Shown: positions 18,604 to 28,863 of the stretch, piece after piece
How the letters are laid out: every line of letters begins with the position of its first letter
Numbering within the stretch: position 1 is the stretch's first letter
Origin: CAVTLG01 sp963802635
GTDB lineage: Bacteria; Chloroflexota; Ktedonobacteria; Ktedonobacterales; Ktedonobacteraceae
Assembly (NCBI GenBank): GCA_963802635.1
Contig: CAWDJJ010000002.1
Span: forward strand, 558,001 to 622,000
Direction: 5' to 3'
DNA length: 64,000 nucleotides
Made by a program: the position numbers and the translations under genes
Notes under the pieces: model-generated
The model's database searches: none
Seen by the model: only the letters and a program-made list of their open reading frames with translations
What the model was told of the DNA's origin: nothing

Positions 18604-20160
18604 GGGCGGGGGCAAGCACATACGTTGATACTAAATCAAAAAGAAAGAGAAAAAACGCGGTTGAAAGCACGGACGATGGGAACGAGGCTCGCATTTGCGC
18701 CTACCATAGCGCTCCTTCCTGACGCACACCAGGTCAGCAGGAGCAGGCAGGTAGGGTTCAAGCAAGGCCGGGACGATGGGTTGATAGCGTCGAGAAGGGC
18801 GGATAAGTCCCTGCTGGTGGCCTTTGCGCACCAACAAACTGCACAGGCTCTCTCCCATGGCTCGTGCCGGGGCGTGAGCCAGCAGCTTGACCAGCACCGG
18901 CAAGGAGACCGCAAAGAGTTCCACGCCCGCCTCTGCGGCCACCCGCAGGTGCAAGGCATGCAGGATTTGAGCCAGGATGAAGGCGCACAAGAGTTGTTGG
19001 AGCACCAGGATGGGAAAGCTCGACCACCACAGGTGCAGACCCAACTCCCCTTTGAGCATTTTGAAAGCCAACTCGATATCCCATCGGCGAGCATACAAAC
19101 GGGCGGCATCACTCATGCTCAGCAACGCCGGGTCTCGCACATTGGTCACGTAGCGATAGCAGATCCCAGCATGCTCAAACTGGATCAAGCGCACCAGATG
19201 CTTGGCTTTATCTGCGTTGTAGGCCCCCAGCCAGATAAGCGCATCCAAGGTCGTGCCTTGCTGCACGAAGACATGCACGATCTGGTAGGAGGTCTTTTCC
19301 CGCATCCGCGAAAGCCACCAATAGCCCTGATCGGTGAGCCAATCGAACCACGCGAAGCTGAAATAGCCCAGATCTGCCAGGATGAGGGTTCCTTTTGGAT
19401 GCCAGCCAGCAGTTCTTCGACGAAGAGCTTCTCATTGGCAAAGACATCCTCTCGAAAGAGCACGCGCACCCACTGCTGTCGCTGGATATCGAAGAGGGCG
19501 GCCAGTTTGCCCACCAGCAAGCGGGCACTCTCCACTGGCTCTTCACGCACGTCCTGGCAGGTACGCCGGACCGCATTCGAGCGTACTTTGATCCAACGCC
19601 AGGATGCGGGTCGCGAAGGGAGCCAGGTCCCGGTCTTGCACCTGAGTCGTCCAAGGCAACACTGCCTGACTGACCCGCGCGAGCAGGTCGTCCAAGGAGT
19701 CCAGCTTGGCGTGCAGCAAGCGTTTGCGCACCGCGTCACGCGTCAGATCCAGGATAGGCAGATGGCCGATCCCGGTCCAGGTAATCAAGCGCCAAAGACT
19801 GGCAAAGCTGGTGGACCCTTGCAGCATTGTCTGCAGCATCGCCAGCCAGAGATGATCATGAGACAAGGTGGCTGGACGTCCCCGTCCACGCGTGACTGCC
19901 GTGGTCGGAGCACTCACCGATCCCGCAGACAGCACGTTGAGCAGAAGGGCAATGATCTGATTGGCCGGACTCTTGGGCATCTCCTCTTGCGTCGATGCGA
20001 TAGAATGTTTCATGGAGGACCTTCCTTTTCGGAGAAATTTATGTATGAAAAGATTGTCCTCCTTTTCTCCCCTCCACGCAAGAGATTTCGCCATTTTGTC
20101 CTCCCTTTCTCTCTGGTTTCTTATTTAGTATCAACGCATGGGGCAAGCACCGCCCCTACC
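18604..20160 (-). mobile_element. IS4-family insertion sequence (decayed)
   Basis: Both ends carry CGTTGATACTAAAT in inverted orientation (18623-18636 and 20124-20137) with matching outer G-rich flanks (GGGCGGGGGCAAGCAC against GTGCTTGCCCC), so the element is about 1.55 kb. It holds one transposase gene broken by two frameshifts. Exact ends and target duplications are not certain by eye. Confidence 0.75.
18631..20013 (-). pseudogene. IS4-family DDE transposase, two frameshifts
   Basis: The catalytic set is spread over two frames: first Asp in RILALDQSTLE, second Asp in LADLGYFSFAWFD, and the YREK motif in YARRWDIELAFKMLK with the catalytic Glu. The frame slips near 19575 (one surplus base) and again near 19395 in an A run (CCAAAAGG, one base missing). 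Start ATG 20013 follows AAGGAAGG. Two breaks make it non-functional unless they are sequence errors. A long ORF on the opposite strand is only its shadow. Confidence 0.85.
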
Positions 20161-20171
20161 CGATTTTCCCC

Positions 20172-21173
20172 TCATGGACAGATATTCGCAAAATACCTTT
20201 GTTTATAGAACTCTAGCGTAGCTACACACGCATCTATCTGCATACCCAACCTCTCAAGCTGGGCCAATGGAGGAATTAATGATCGGGTGACAAAAACCGT
20301 GATAGCGTCAAAGGCATTTCCCTTACGCAACCGTTCGGTCGTCTTTTTATAGACCATTTCTACAAATCCTTCAGAAGTGTCTGAGACACATTCAGGAAGA
20401 TAGGTCGCTAAGAACACAATTGCATCTCCATACAGGTTGTTATACTGACTTTCACATCTTTCTAAGCTAAAACCTTTAACTTCCTTCAGAGACACAAAAT
20501 TAGTGATTTGTGCACGGAGTAACTGGAAATTTTGCATAATTTGTGCTAATTGAGTCAGTGCATCATGGCTGGTAAAAGCAGACTTTAAAGGGCCGTGAGG
20601 TGTAATATCGCGCTTCTCTTGTTGCGCCGGGAGACGAGTTTTCACATCATTGATAGCACGTTGTATACCACGAACAGCATTGAGGAACGCATGATCCAGT
20701 GTCTTCCAGCTAACCTTGTCAGTAGCAGGTTTGCCACCATCAGGTAATGGGAGAAGTTTACCGAGGGGCGTTTCTTGCCAGGGAAACGGGCGCAATATGA
20801 TTGGAATGACACGAGCTTCCCCTTTGTTGTATCGTTCCATAGCGGGTAACACTTCTTGCTCATAATGCTCAGGCGAACCAACAAAATCTGCACTTACGAG
20901 AAGCAAAATAATGTGAGCAGCATGCAAGCGACTATCACGCTCAAGCTCCCACTCCATACCTGGAAGGGTATCATGTGCATATTCGATGCTGACATGCTGA
21001 AGCTCTAATACCCGCAAGTGTTTATGAAAACCTTCCATCAGACTCTTATCTTCTAGTGCATAGCAACAGAAAATCTTCAGTGTAGTCACTCTATCTGTGC
21101 GAAAGTATCCCTTCATCTGATGGAAAAGGTTACTCTCGCACATTCCTTTCTCATACTTTAACCGACCTGGCAC
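20172..21173 (-). CDS. TIR-domain protein with unknown C-terminal domain
   Basis: 333 aa. Residues ~32-165 form a TIR domain: KIFCCYALEDKSLMEGFHKHL, a DTLPGMEWE loop, HIILLLVSADFVGS, and a Glu-rich PEHYEQEV where the catalytic NADase Glu should lie. Residues ~200-333 are helical and unrecognised. TIR proteins of this kind in Ktedonobacteria are probable NAD-degrading or signalling defence effectors. The start is uncertain: GTG 21173 or ATG 21143, the latter behind GAGAAAGGA. The gene ends 12 bp from the IS4 end, so its 3' flank was rearranged. Confidence 0.75.
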   Translation of the reverse strand: MPGRLKYEKGMCESNLFHQMKGYFRTDRVTTLKIFCCYALEDKSLMEGFHKHLRVLELQHVSIEYAHDTLPGMEWELERDSRLHAAHIILLLVSADFVGSPEHYEQEVLPAMERYNKGEARVIPIILRPFPWQETPLGKLLPLPDGGKPATDKVSWKTLDHAFLNAVRGIQRAINDVKTRLPAQQEKRDITPHGPLKSAFTSHDALTQLAQIMQNFQLLRAQITNFVSLKEVKGFSLERCESQYNNLYGDAIVFLATYLPECVSDTSEGFVEMVYKKTTERLRKGNAFDAITVFVTRSLIPPLAQLERLGMQIDACVATLEFYKQRYFANICP

Positions 21174-21204
21174 CGACTACCAAACACAGGCGTTTTGCCA
21201 CTGC

Positions 21205-22039
21205 CTAAAGGTTTGTTATCTGGGCTGGATCAAAGGTTATTTGTAGTCCGCTACTTACTCCAACCACAGCAGTAAGTGTATACGTTGTGTTCTGGGTGGG
21301 AACAAAGGCAAAGATTCCTTGTACGCTTACTGGATCACTGTTTGTGAGAGTACCGCTGTTCTGAGCGAAGGTGGCAGGGATCTGAGCTTGTGTACCACTG
21401 GCTAATAACTCAAACGTGTTTATTCCGTAGCCCATACTGCTCCCTGATACATTTTTCAGAGATATATTCCAGGTCATATTCCCATTTGCATCATTAACCT
21501 GAATAGTCGTAATTGTTACACGAATAGGGTCATTACAGTTTGTCCCACAGGTCAACAGCAGATTCTCGGTAATCGTCCCGCTTGCGACTGGTGCAGACTG
21601 ACGGGGCTGCTGAAGTTGACGATGGAGTAGACCCGCTCGTTGCTGTTCCAGTTGACGATGTAGAAGTTGGCTGTTGCGGAATCTGTGTCGCTACTGAGGT
21701 CGGTTGCGGTACGACTGGAGGGGAACTGGCTGGACGGGTGGCGATCAGTGTTGCGCTTGTAGCGGCCAGGATAAGCACTAGAACAAACAAGATCAGAGTT
21801 GCGGTTCTCCAACCATTCCTCGATTTTGGTGATCCATCGAGCTTCCCCTGCAATCCCGCGCGATATTGCGTAGTCGGTCCTTCAGCCTGCGGAAGCTGAT
21901 TATAATACAGTTCCTCTCCCGGAGGGTAACTTCCTTGTGATGATGGTAATGGCGGCGGCGGTGCAGATAGTTGGTCAGGTTGGGAATAAGACGAAGGCTG
22001 TCCGCTTAGATTCATAGGATCTTGTGGCGGTTGTTGCAT
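21205..22039 (-). pseudogene. Proline-rich, single-TM surface protein, frameshifted
   Basis: The N-terminal ~75 residues are Pro/Gln/Ser-rich and cytoplasmic. A transmembrane segment follows (TATLILFVLVLILAATSATLI), then a Thr/Ser/Pro linker. The frame then breaks near 21600 in GCCCCGTC. The continuation (VASGTITENLLLTCGTN and an Ig-like beta-rich end with ISLKNVSGSSMGYG) is in the next frame and ends at 21205; one surplus base accounts for it. Whole length would be ~277 aa. Function unknown; the architecture resembles the zinc-ribbon/TM protein at 34260. Confidence 0.65.
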
Positions 22040-22344
22040 TATATCTCCCCTGTGCTAATAATACAAAATTAGATAGAGGTAACTACTAATAATTATACAT
22101 AAAAATGCTGCAATCATCAATAGAAATATCAATCAAGAGATGTGAAGAAAAATTGCATATAAGCAGACAAGCAGAGATTATCAAAGCCAAAACAAAAGCA
22201 CCCAGGACCAGGACTTGCATGAAATAACGTTATAAGGAGTGAGATACTCTGGGAGTGAGGCGAGCAGTGGCGAACCATAATGCAAAAGTGCAAAGTTTCT
22301 CTCTGACTTTAGTCCCTTACGCTGAGATCAATAGTTCATAACTG
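22040..22344. other. Intergenic, no gene seen
   Basis: A+T-rich upstream region of the proline-rich protein gene. No supported ORF, repeat or structured RNA is seen. Confidence 0.4.
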
Positions 22345-23976
22345 CTACGGCGTTTTTCTGCGCAGCATAATAGCCCGATGAGCAGTAAGAGCGATGAGCA
22401 GTGCGATGAGATCACCCACAGTATAACCAAACATATTGATAATAGTTGCTTGATATATTGCGAAGCCATATTGTGCATAATCCAGTAAAAACAGCGGCTC
22501 ATAGATCACGATAGCCAGAGCGCTGATCCAGAAAGCCCTCGGGTAATGCCCACGCGCATTGGCAACCGTCAGGCCAACCACAAAGGCAACCGCCAGCAGG
22601 CCCAGATCAGAAAACCAGAGTTGATTTGCAAGGCCAATAGAATCCACAGCTAAAACGATGATAGCGATACCAGCACCTCCCCATGGGCCAGCAAGCGCCG
22701 CAAAGAAAAAGAACACACAGTCCCCAATGAGTATCACCAGGATACTGATTCCTCCAGCACTAATTGACAGCATATAGATAATGCTGACCAGCACAGCACC
22801 CAGAATGAAAGCGATGATACGCTGCCTCGTAATTGCCCATACGCTTGCTTGCGTTGAGCCAGCGGATGGTCGTGGAACTTGAGTCATCTGCTGTGCTGAA
22901 CCTGAACCGTGTGGTAATGGTGGCACGGCTGCATTGTATGGCGGTGGTGGTGGGGGCACGATTGTATTATACGATGACGGTGTTGGCACAACAGTAGGCG
23001 GTAGCACAGTTTCCTGTGTTGGTCTCGTTGCCAGAGCATGAGCAATATGCTGTAGTTCCTGCCGCACAACTTTCACATTGGTAGGACGCCTACTCTCATC
23101 CATATCCAACATTCGCGTAATCAGCGTTACGAGTTGGGGTGGTAACGCTGGGACCTCAGACGATAGCGCTTGCAGGTGCAATAACGCGGGTAACGGCTTA
23201 TGACCAGAAAAGAGATGATAGAGAGTGGCACCCAGACTGTAAATATCTGAGCGCTCCGTCGTCTGAGCGAGTCCATATTGTTCTGGTGGTGAATAGCCCG
23301 CCGAGCCGTAGCTGACCGTATCTCTGGCCTGCCCCGGCTTAAAGTGACGCGCGATACCAAAATCGATCAGGTAGACATGACCGGTCGCGGTGCGCATAAT
23401 ATTACTAGGCTTCAGATCACGGAAGATAATCGGTGGCTGATGCGTATGCAGATAATCCAATACATCACACAACGTCAGCCCAATCTGCACCACTTCCTCT
23501 GGTGGCAACTTCTTAGCAGGAACACGCGACAGATACTCAGCTAATGCCTCGCCCTCAATGAAGCTCATCACCAGATACCAGCGCCCACCATCGGTGAAAT
23601 GATCATGGATGCTCGGCAAATTGGGATGGTGCAAGCTAGCGAGCAAATGAGCTTCTTGCCTGAAGCTCTCAGTAGCCAGTTGCACCATGCCTGGATCGAG
23701 TGTGCTCTGACTCATTTCTTTGACGGCAACCATACGATCTCCCAACTGGGTGTCCTGCGCCATATAGACAGCCCCCATACCACCCTGGCCCACTGAATAT
23801 AGCACACGATAGCGCTGGTTGAGCAATGTATGAGTAGGAAGCAAACCCGTAGGAGTAGCAGCCTGTGCGGCATCCGACTCTGCTACCGATAATGTATGTC
23901 CACAGGAAAAACAAAATTTATATCCATTTGGATTTTGTATACCACAGTTGTCACAATAATCCTTAGAAGATGCCAT
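22345..23976 (-). CDS. Zinc-ribbon Ser/Thr protein kinase with membrane tail
   Basis: 543 aa. A zinc ribbon (CDNCG, 10 residues, CFSCG) opens the protein. The Hanks-type kinase at ~55-310 has GQGGMGAVY, VAVKEM, the catalytic loop IIFRDLKPSN (His of HRD is Phe, as in many relatives) and IDFG, so it should be active. A Pro-rich linker leads to five or six membrane segments (~385-535) of the ECF/substrate-specific-component-like type. The TM region may be a sensor or a transport-like domain. CATGTAG at 23976 marks the start; a large family-1 repeat lies just upstream. Confidence 0.88.
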   Translation of the reverse strand: MASSKDYCDNCGIQNPNGYKFCFSCGHTLSVAESDAAQAATPTGLLPTHTLLNQRYRVLYSVGQGGMGAVYMAQDTQLGDRMVAVKEMSQSTLDPGMVQLATESFRQEAHLLASLHHPNLPSIHDHFTDGGRWYLVMSFIEGEALAEYLSRVPAKKLPPEEVVQIGLTLCDVLDYLHTHQPPIIFRDLKPSNIMRTATGHVYLIDFGIARHFKPGQARDTVSYGSAGYSPPEQYGLAQTTERSDIYSLGATLYHLFSGHKPLPALLHLQALSSEVPALPPQLVTLITRMLDMDESRRPTNVKVVRQELQHIAHALATRPTQETVLPPTVVPTPSSYNTIVPPPPPPYNAAVPPLPHGSGSAQQMTQVPRPSAGSTQASVWAITRQRIIAFILGAVLVSIIYMLSISAGGISILVILIGDCVFFFFAALAGPWGGAGIAIIVLAVDSIGLANQLWFSDLGLLAVAFVVGLTVANARGHYPRAFWISALAIVIYEPLFLLDYAQYGFAIYQATIINMFGYTVGDLIALLIALTAHRAIMLRRKTP

Positions 23977-23993
23977 GTAGCCAAATCTCCTCT

Positions 23994-24264
23994 AATACCC
24001 ATAGGTATTCAGAAACGCGTTCTTGTTCCGCCTGACAACGCGGCTCTCGCCGCTACTGCTACGCAGTCAGGCAGGCGAGGCGGATCTGCAACTGCCGTGA
24101 CTCCTCTTAGACCGCCACAAACGCGGCTGTCGCCGCTCCTCTTAACACAGTCAGAAACGAAGCTAACGCTTCTAGCCTTCGGCTCATCTGACTGAGGGGA
24201 GTGCGCTTCGCTCATGTGGCGCAGCGGAGTGCGCCTTCGGCTCATCTGAATGCAAGGCAATATA
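23994..24264 (+). repeat. Composite family-1 repeat with nested hairpins
   Basis: It starts ATACCCATAGGTATTCAG and ends CTCATCTGAATGCAAGG plus CAATATA. Inside are further modules: CGCCTGACAACGCGG, two CGCGGCTGTCGCCGC-type hairpins and a 47-bp CAGTCAGA...TCTGACTG unit at 24148-24194. That unit is nearly identical, in reverse, to 27081-27127. The element could fold into one long branched hairpin. Confidence 0.8.
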
Positions 24265-24661
24265 ACGGAACCTGCTGTTACTTATCACAAAGGCACTACT
24301 TTCGAGGTTTCAATAGAACAACTTTATAGAAAAGTTGAAACGTTGAAATATAGGTCCGGTTTCTGAGCTATGTGTCAGAACTCGCCCTAAAGTATAGCGT
24401 AGAGCTAGCATGGTTGCAATAGCTCAAGCAGTAGAGAGTAGGTAGCATTTTTTATGCATTTGAGGAAAACAGCAGCGCACGCGCATTCGTGATAAAATAA
24501 AACGGACAGAGCAACGTTGTGATCCATCCCAAATCATAGTCTGTTAGCCAGATATGCTGTGTCTCTGGTTTACACTACAAAGACGACCTGGGATGGTGAG
24601 TACTGATATGTCAATCTAGCATCGTTAAACCGACGGTGTGACCCTAAAAATAACGTACGTA
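24265..24661. other. ~400 bp without a gene
   Basis: A+T-rich. The only structure seen is a pair of inverted octamers (CCATCCCA near 24523 and TGGGATGG near 24590) 60 bp apart. No ORF or known RNA is recognised. Confidence 0.4.
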
Positions 24662-25471
24662 CTATGCACAAGCCAGGCGTGTCACGAGGGCACGCTCTTC
24701 CGGGCCAAACCAGGGCGCATTACCAGCAGCCGAGTTCTCCGCAATACGCTGCGCATGGCTTGTGGCCGGGATCGCAATATGGCAACGCTCATCGCTTAAA
24801 ATCCATTTGAGCAGAACCTGTCCCCAGGTTGTGACACCAAAGGGTTCAAATGGCTTGAGATCCTCTCGTGAGGGAACACGCCGCATTAAACCGCCTTCGG
24901 CAAAAGGACGCATAACAATCACACCTATATGGAGATCGGCGGCGAGTGGCAGGATCTCTCGCTCTACTTCGCGCTGTAGGGGATTATAAGGGATCTGAAT
25001 CACGCTGATACGCCCCGTACGCATGACCTGGCGCAATTCTTTGAAAGCTGCACTACTATAGTGAGTTGCGCCTATCGCACGAATATGTCCACTATCGCGC
25101 AATCCCTCCAGCAAGGCAAGATGTTCAAGCCAGTTGACAAGATTATGGATCTGGTAGAGATCAATAACGTTATCGAAAAACGCGAGCGCATGCCTGATTT
25201 GTACCTGTCCTTCACTACGTGTTGGACTCCAGACTTTTGTAGCAACCATAGCCTGCTCACGCCGCCCGCGCAGGGTTTCACCAAGCACGTGCTCAGCAGG
25301 ACCATACATTGGCGAAGTGTCAAAGAAACGAGCTTCGACAGATAATGCCGTATCAACAATAGCACGAGCATGCTTCATAGCAGTCTCGCCGTGCATATCG
25401 AAAGTCCGCCACGTACCCATACCCACAACCGGTACACGCAGTTCGCTTTTCCCCAGCAATCGATATTCCAT
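24662..25471 (-). CDS. Aldo/keto reductase
   Basis: About 269 aa from ATG 25471, which has AAAGGGAAG ahead and gives the usual family start MEYRLLGKSELRVPVVGMGTW. The catalytic tetrad is visible: Asp and Tyr in FFDTSPMYG, Lys in VATKVW and His in LYQIHNL. It should be an NADPH-dependent oxidoreductase of the TIM-barrel AKR superfamily; the substrate is unknown. A GTG/ATG extension to 25519 is less likely. Stands alone. Confidence 0.87.
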   Translation of the reverse strand: MEYRLLGKSELRVPVVGMGTWRTFDMHGETAMKHARAIVDTALSVEARFFDTSPMYGPAEHVLGETLRGRREQAMVATKVWSPTRSEGQVQIRHALAFFDNVIDLYQIHNLVNWLEHLALLEGLRDSGHIRAIGATHYSSAAFKELRQVMRTGRISVIQIPYNPLQREVEREILPLAADLHIGVIVMRPFAEGGLMRRVPSREDLKPFEPFGVTTWGQVLLKWILSDERCHIAIPATSHAQRIAENSAAGNAPWFGPEERALVTRLACA

Positions 25472-25701
25472 AGACTTCCCTTTCATACCATGCTCACAAG
25501 CAGGCTCCTGATTATGCAATGGTCATCTATACGCATTCAACTCGTCGCAGCAAACAGAAACGTTTCAGGTATAGCATACCACTGAGCAGAGGGCAATGGA
25601 GCGAAACTCCCTTCTTTCATCGGTGCTCAATGGACGTTTCTTTCCGACTCTGGCCGCAAGGTACTGTAAGTATGCTGCTAGTAAAGCTTGTTTTTTCCAC
25701 G

Positions 25702-26974
25702 TCAAGTAAACAGTGACGCAATCGTACCACAGACATGCCGAGCTATCTCCTGCCCTATTTTCATATCAGGCTTCTCCTGCACATAAACCGCAATAATGTA
25801 TGTTTTCTGCTTCAACGTCACAATGCCCGAAGAGTTCATGGCCCACAGGTTATCAGGACCAAGCACCCAGCCATCTTTTAACGCTACAGTACTGCCCTTA
25901 GGTGCGCTATCCCCTACTCCTACGCGCTGGTCAGGCTCAATATGCTCCATCAAGTAGAGAACGAGATTGCGGTCCTGGGCGGTCAGAATTTTGCCTGCAT
26001 ACAACAGCGTCAAGAGATTGACCATGGCCTGAGGGGTAATCAGACTGTAGCCCCAGGATGCAGGATCTGGACTCAGACCGCTAATGCCGATGCGCTGGAG
26101 ATAGTGCGCGACTCCTTCTGCACCACCAATCTCACCGTAGTAAAGAGCTGAAGCTGAGTCATTATCGGAGTTCTCAATCATTGTGGTCAGCCAGTTCTTC
26201 TCATCATCATTCGGCTCACGACCCTGTCGCTCGGTCATATCCAGAAAAGTCAATATAATGGGCACTTTCATAGAAACTCCCCATAATAAACGGCCTACTG
26301 CCATTATAGATATAGTAGCGCTGACCGGTACGATCATAGACCACAACACCAACATCGTTCCCGAGACGAGCGAGGTATGCCGCCAGCGTCGGAGAAAGTA
26401 CATCAACGGAGGCTTCCGCAGGCACATCTCCTGGCGAAGTAAAGGTAACGGATGCCGCCAACACCCAACCTATGTGTACGCTTTTGGGGGTTGTCCACTG
26501 TACGTGATACCAGAGCCTACCATCCTCCCAGACCGTGCCACCAAGAAGCATGAGTGGAAATTTTTGTCCCACATGAGCAACCACCTGACCCGTCCCGGCT
26601 ACCGCAAGGAGCGCTGTCTCTCCCTGAACCCAGACGCTACGCGGCACACCAGGCATAGCCGTCGAAATACTCATCCTTTGGGAGCCAGATGCAGAGACAC
26701 TTAAGGCCGACGGCGTGACTACTTCACCACTATCCAATGCACCATTTGCCGTTACTGACTCACGCGTCTGTGATGGAGATTCCAATCTATAAAAGGCACA
26801 ACTTGAACTTAGAAGCGCTATTACCCCCAGCACTACAATTAGAAGAAAGATTCGATATACCTTATATTTACTATGGAGAGCACACATATAAAGCCAGACC
26901 ATCTGTGTTACCATAAAAAACTTATTTTTCTCTAACACCCGGCTCATAATGCTACTTACGACTAATAATAACAT
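25702..26974 (-). pseudogene. SH3-like plus class A beta-lactamase-like serine hydrolase, frameshifted
   Basis: A membrane anchor or lipoprotein-type leader (VVLGVIALLSSSCAF) precedes an SH3-like domain (ALLAVAGTGQVV...WYHVQW) and a beta-lactamase-type domain. The frame breaks near 26275, exactly at the active-site SxxK: GS in one frame, SMKVPIILTFLDM in the next; one surplus T in AGTTTCT explains it. SDN and KDG motifs follow (ENSDNDSASA, ALKDGWV). Whole length would be ~424 aa. Possible roles are cell-wall-binding hydrolase or penicillin-interacting protein. Confidence 0.78.
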
Positions 26975-27021
26975 ATTGGAGCCAGGTGTTGTAAAACTCT
27001 AGCTGTTCTGCAAGCGAAAGT

Positions 27022-27194
27022 TATATTGCCTTACATTCAGATGAGAAATATGCAGCAGCATATTTCTAGCAACCTCCGCTCTGTCAGATGAGCCGAAGGC
27101 TAGAAGCGTCAGCTTCGTTTCTGACTGTATAAGAGGCTCGCCAGCAGCGTTGCCAAGCGGAATAAGAACGCGTTTCTGAATGCCTATGGGTATT
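27022..27194 (-). repeat. Family-1 repeat, reverse orientation
   Basis: It begins TATATTGCCTTACATTCAG and ends TTCTGAATGCCTATGGG plus TATTA, the reverse of the copy at 23994. It contains the 47-bp CAGTCAGA unit (27081-27127). Its outer end overlaps the stop codon of pgi (27193-27195). Confidence 0.78.
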
Positions 27195-28830
27195 ACACGT
27201 TGCGGTGTTGGCGATAGCGTCGGATGAGCGTGTTTGTTGAGCTATCATGTGTCAGTCTGGGTACATCAGTGCTCTGAAGCTCTGGAATGATACGATTGGC
27301 AAGCACTTTGCCAAGCTCAACGCCCCATTGATCAAATGAATTGATATGCCAGATAGTCCCCTGTACAAAGACTTTGTGCTCGTAAAGCGCGATCAATCTG
27401 CCCAACGCCTCCGGTGTTAGACGCTCTAGCAGGATAGTATTTGTGGGATGATTGCCCTCAAACGTACGATGCGGCACCTGGAAGGACGGCACACCATCTG
27501 CGGCAACCTCTTCAGCAGTCTTGCCAAAGGCCAGGGCTTCAGTCTGCGCAAAGAAGTTAGCCATGAGCAGATCGTGATGCGGTTTTATAGGATTCAATGT
27601 TTGATTGAAGCCAATGAAATCACAGGGGATCAATTTCGTGCCCTGGTGGATAAGTTGATAGAACGCGTGCTGCCCATTGGTACCCGGTTGCCCCCAGATA
27701 ATCGGTCCCGTCTGATAATTCACCAGGCGACCTTCTAGATCAACATGCTTGCCGTTGCTCTCCATATCAAGCTGCTGCAAGTACGCACTCAAACGCACAA
27801 GATATTGATCATAGGGCAAGATGGCAACGGTCTCAGCGCCAAAGAAATTGTTATACCAGATACCGATTAAGCCCAGAAGCACTGGCAAATTGCGCTCAAA
27901 AGGTGCCGTGCGGAAATGCTCGTCCATGGCGTGGAAACCTGCCAGCATCTGCCGGAACTGCTCAGGGCCAATGGCGATCATCAAGGAAAGACCTATCGCA
28001 GAATCATAGGAATAACGACCGCCAACCCAATCCCAGAACTCGAACATATTGGCTGTGTCAATACCAAATTTCGCGACCTCTTTATCGTTCGTCGAGACAG
28101 CCACAAAGTGCCTGGCTACAGCCTGCTCATTGCCCAACGTACTGACACACCACGCCCGAGCAGAACGCGCGTTGGTGAGAGTTTCCAGCGTCGTAAAGGT
28201 TTTGGATGAGACAATGAACAACGTTTCAGCAGGATCAAGACCACGCACAGCTTCCGCGAAGTCGGTGCCATCAATATTCGACACAAAGCGGCAGGTCAAA
28301 TTGTGGTCACTGTAATGTTTCAACGCTTCGTAAGCCATAGCAGGACCCAGATCCGAACCACCAATACCAATATTGATTATGTTACGGATACGCTTGCCTG
28401 TATAGCCCTTCCACTCACCACTGCGTACCCGATGAGAGAAGTCCGCCATCTTATCCAGTACAGCATGGACCGCTGGCACAACATTTTCGCCATCAACAAT
28501 GATCGACGCGTTTCTGGGAGCGCGCAGCGCAACATGCAGTACAGCGCGGTCCTCGGTCACGTTGATCTTCTCGCCACGGAACATAGCATCGATGCGTTCG
28601 CGCAGACTGGCACTCTGAGCTAGCTCCAACAGGAGACGCATCGTTTCGTCCGTCACACGATTCTTCGAGTAATCGAAATAGATACCAACATCTTCAAGCG
28701 CGAAGCGCTCACCGCGCCTGGGGTCATCGGCAAAAAGCTGGCGCAGATGTAGATTTTTGACTTGCTGGTAGTGGTTCTCAAGCGCCTGCCAGGCGGGACG
28801 GCGCGTAAGTGACAACGTATTTATAGACAT
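27193..28830 (-). CDS. pgi: Glucose-6-phosphate isomerase
   Basis: 545 aa, normal family length; interconverts glucose-6-phosphate and fructose-6-phosphate in the cytoplasm. Diagnostic blocks are IGIGGSDLGPAMAYEAL, VSNIDGTDF, FIVSSKTFTTLET, GGRYSYDSAIGL and the C-terminal signature SFDQWGVELGKVLA. Start ATG 28830 lies behind GAGGAGAG with a 10-nt spacer. A TnpB element ends 34 bp upstream, so the promoter must lie inside or across the element. Glucokinase is encoded 11 kb away. Confidence 0.96.
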   Translation of the reverse strand: MSINTLSLTRRPAWQALENHYQQVKNLHLRQLFADDPRRGERFALEDVGIYFDYSKNRVTDETMRLLLELAQSASLRERIDAMFRGEKINVTEDRAVLHVALRAPRNASIIVDGENVVPAVHAVLDKMADFSHRVRSGEWKGYTGKRIRNIINIGIGGSDLGPAMAYEALKHYSDHNLTCRFVSNIDGTDFAEAVRGLDPAETLFIVSSKTFTTLETLTNARSARAWCVSTLGNEQAVARHFVAVSTNDKEVAKFGIDTANMFEFWDWVGGRYSYDSAIGLSLMIAIGPEQFRQMLAGFHAMDEHFRTAPFERNLPVLLGLIGIWYNNFFGAETVAILPYDQYLVRLSAYLQQLDMESNGKHVDLEGRLVNYQTGPIIWGQPGTNGQHAFYQLIHQGTKLIPCDFIGFNQTLNPIKPHHDLLMANFFAQTEALAFGKTAEEVAADGVPSFQVPHRTFEGNHPTNTILLERLTPEALGRLIALYEHKVFVQGTIWHINSFDQWGVELGKVLANRIIPELQSTDVPRLTHDSSTNTLIRRYRQHRNV

Positions 28831-28863
28831 AGTAAAACTCTCTCCTCTTCAATGTAACGTTAT

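Noticed and set aside
18427..20208. 593-codon plus-strand ORF
   Set aside because: It is antisense to the IS4 transposase and its first codons come from a family-2 repeat; the minus strand carries the real DDE motifs.
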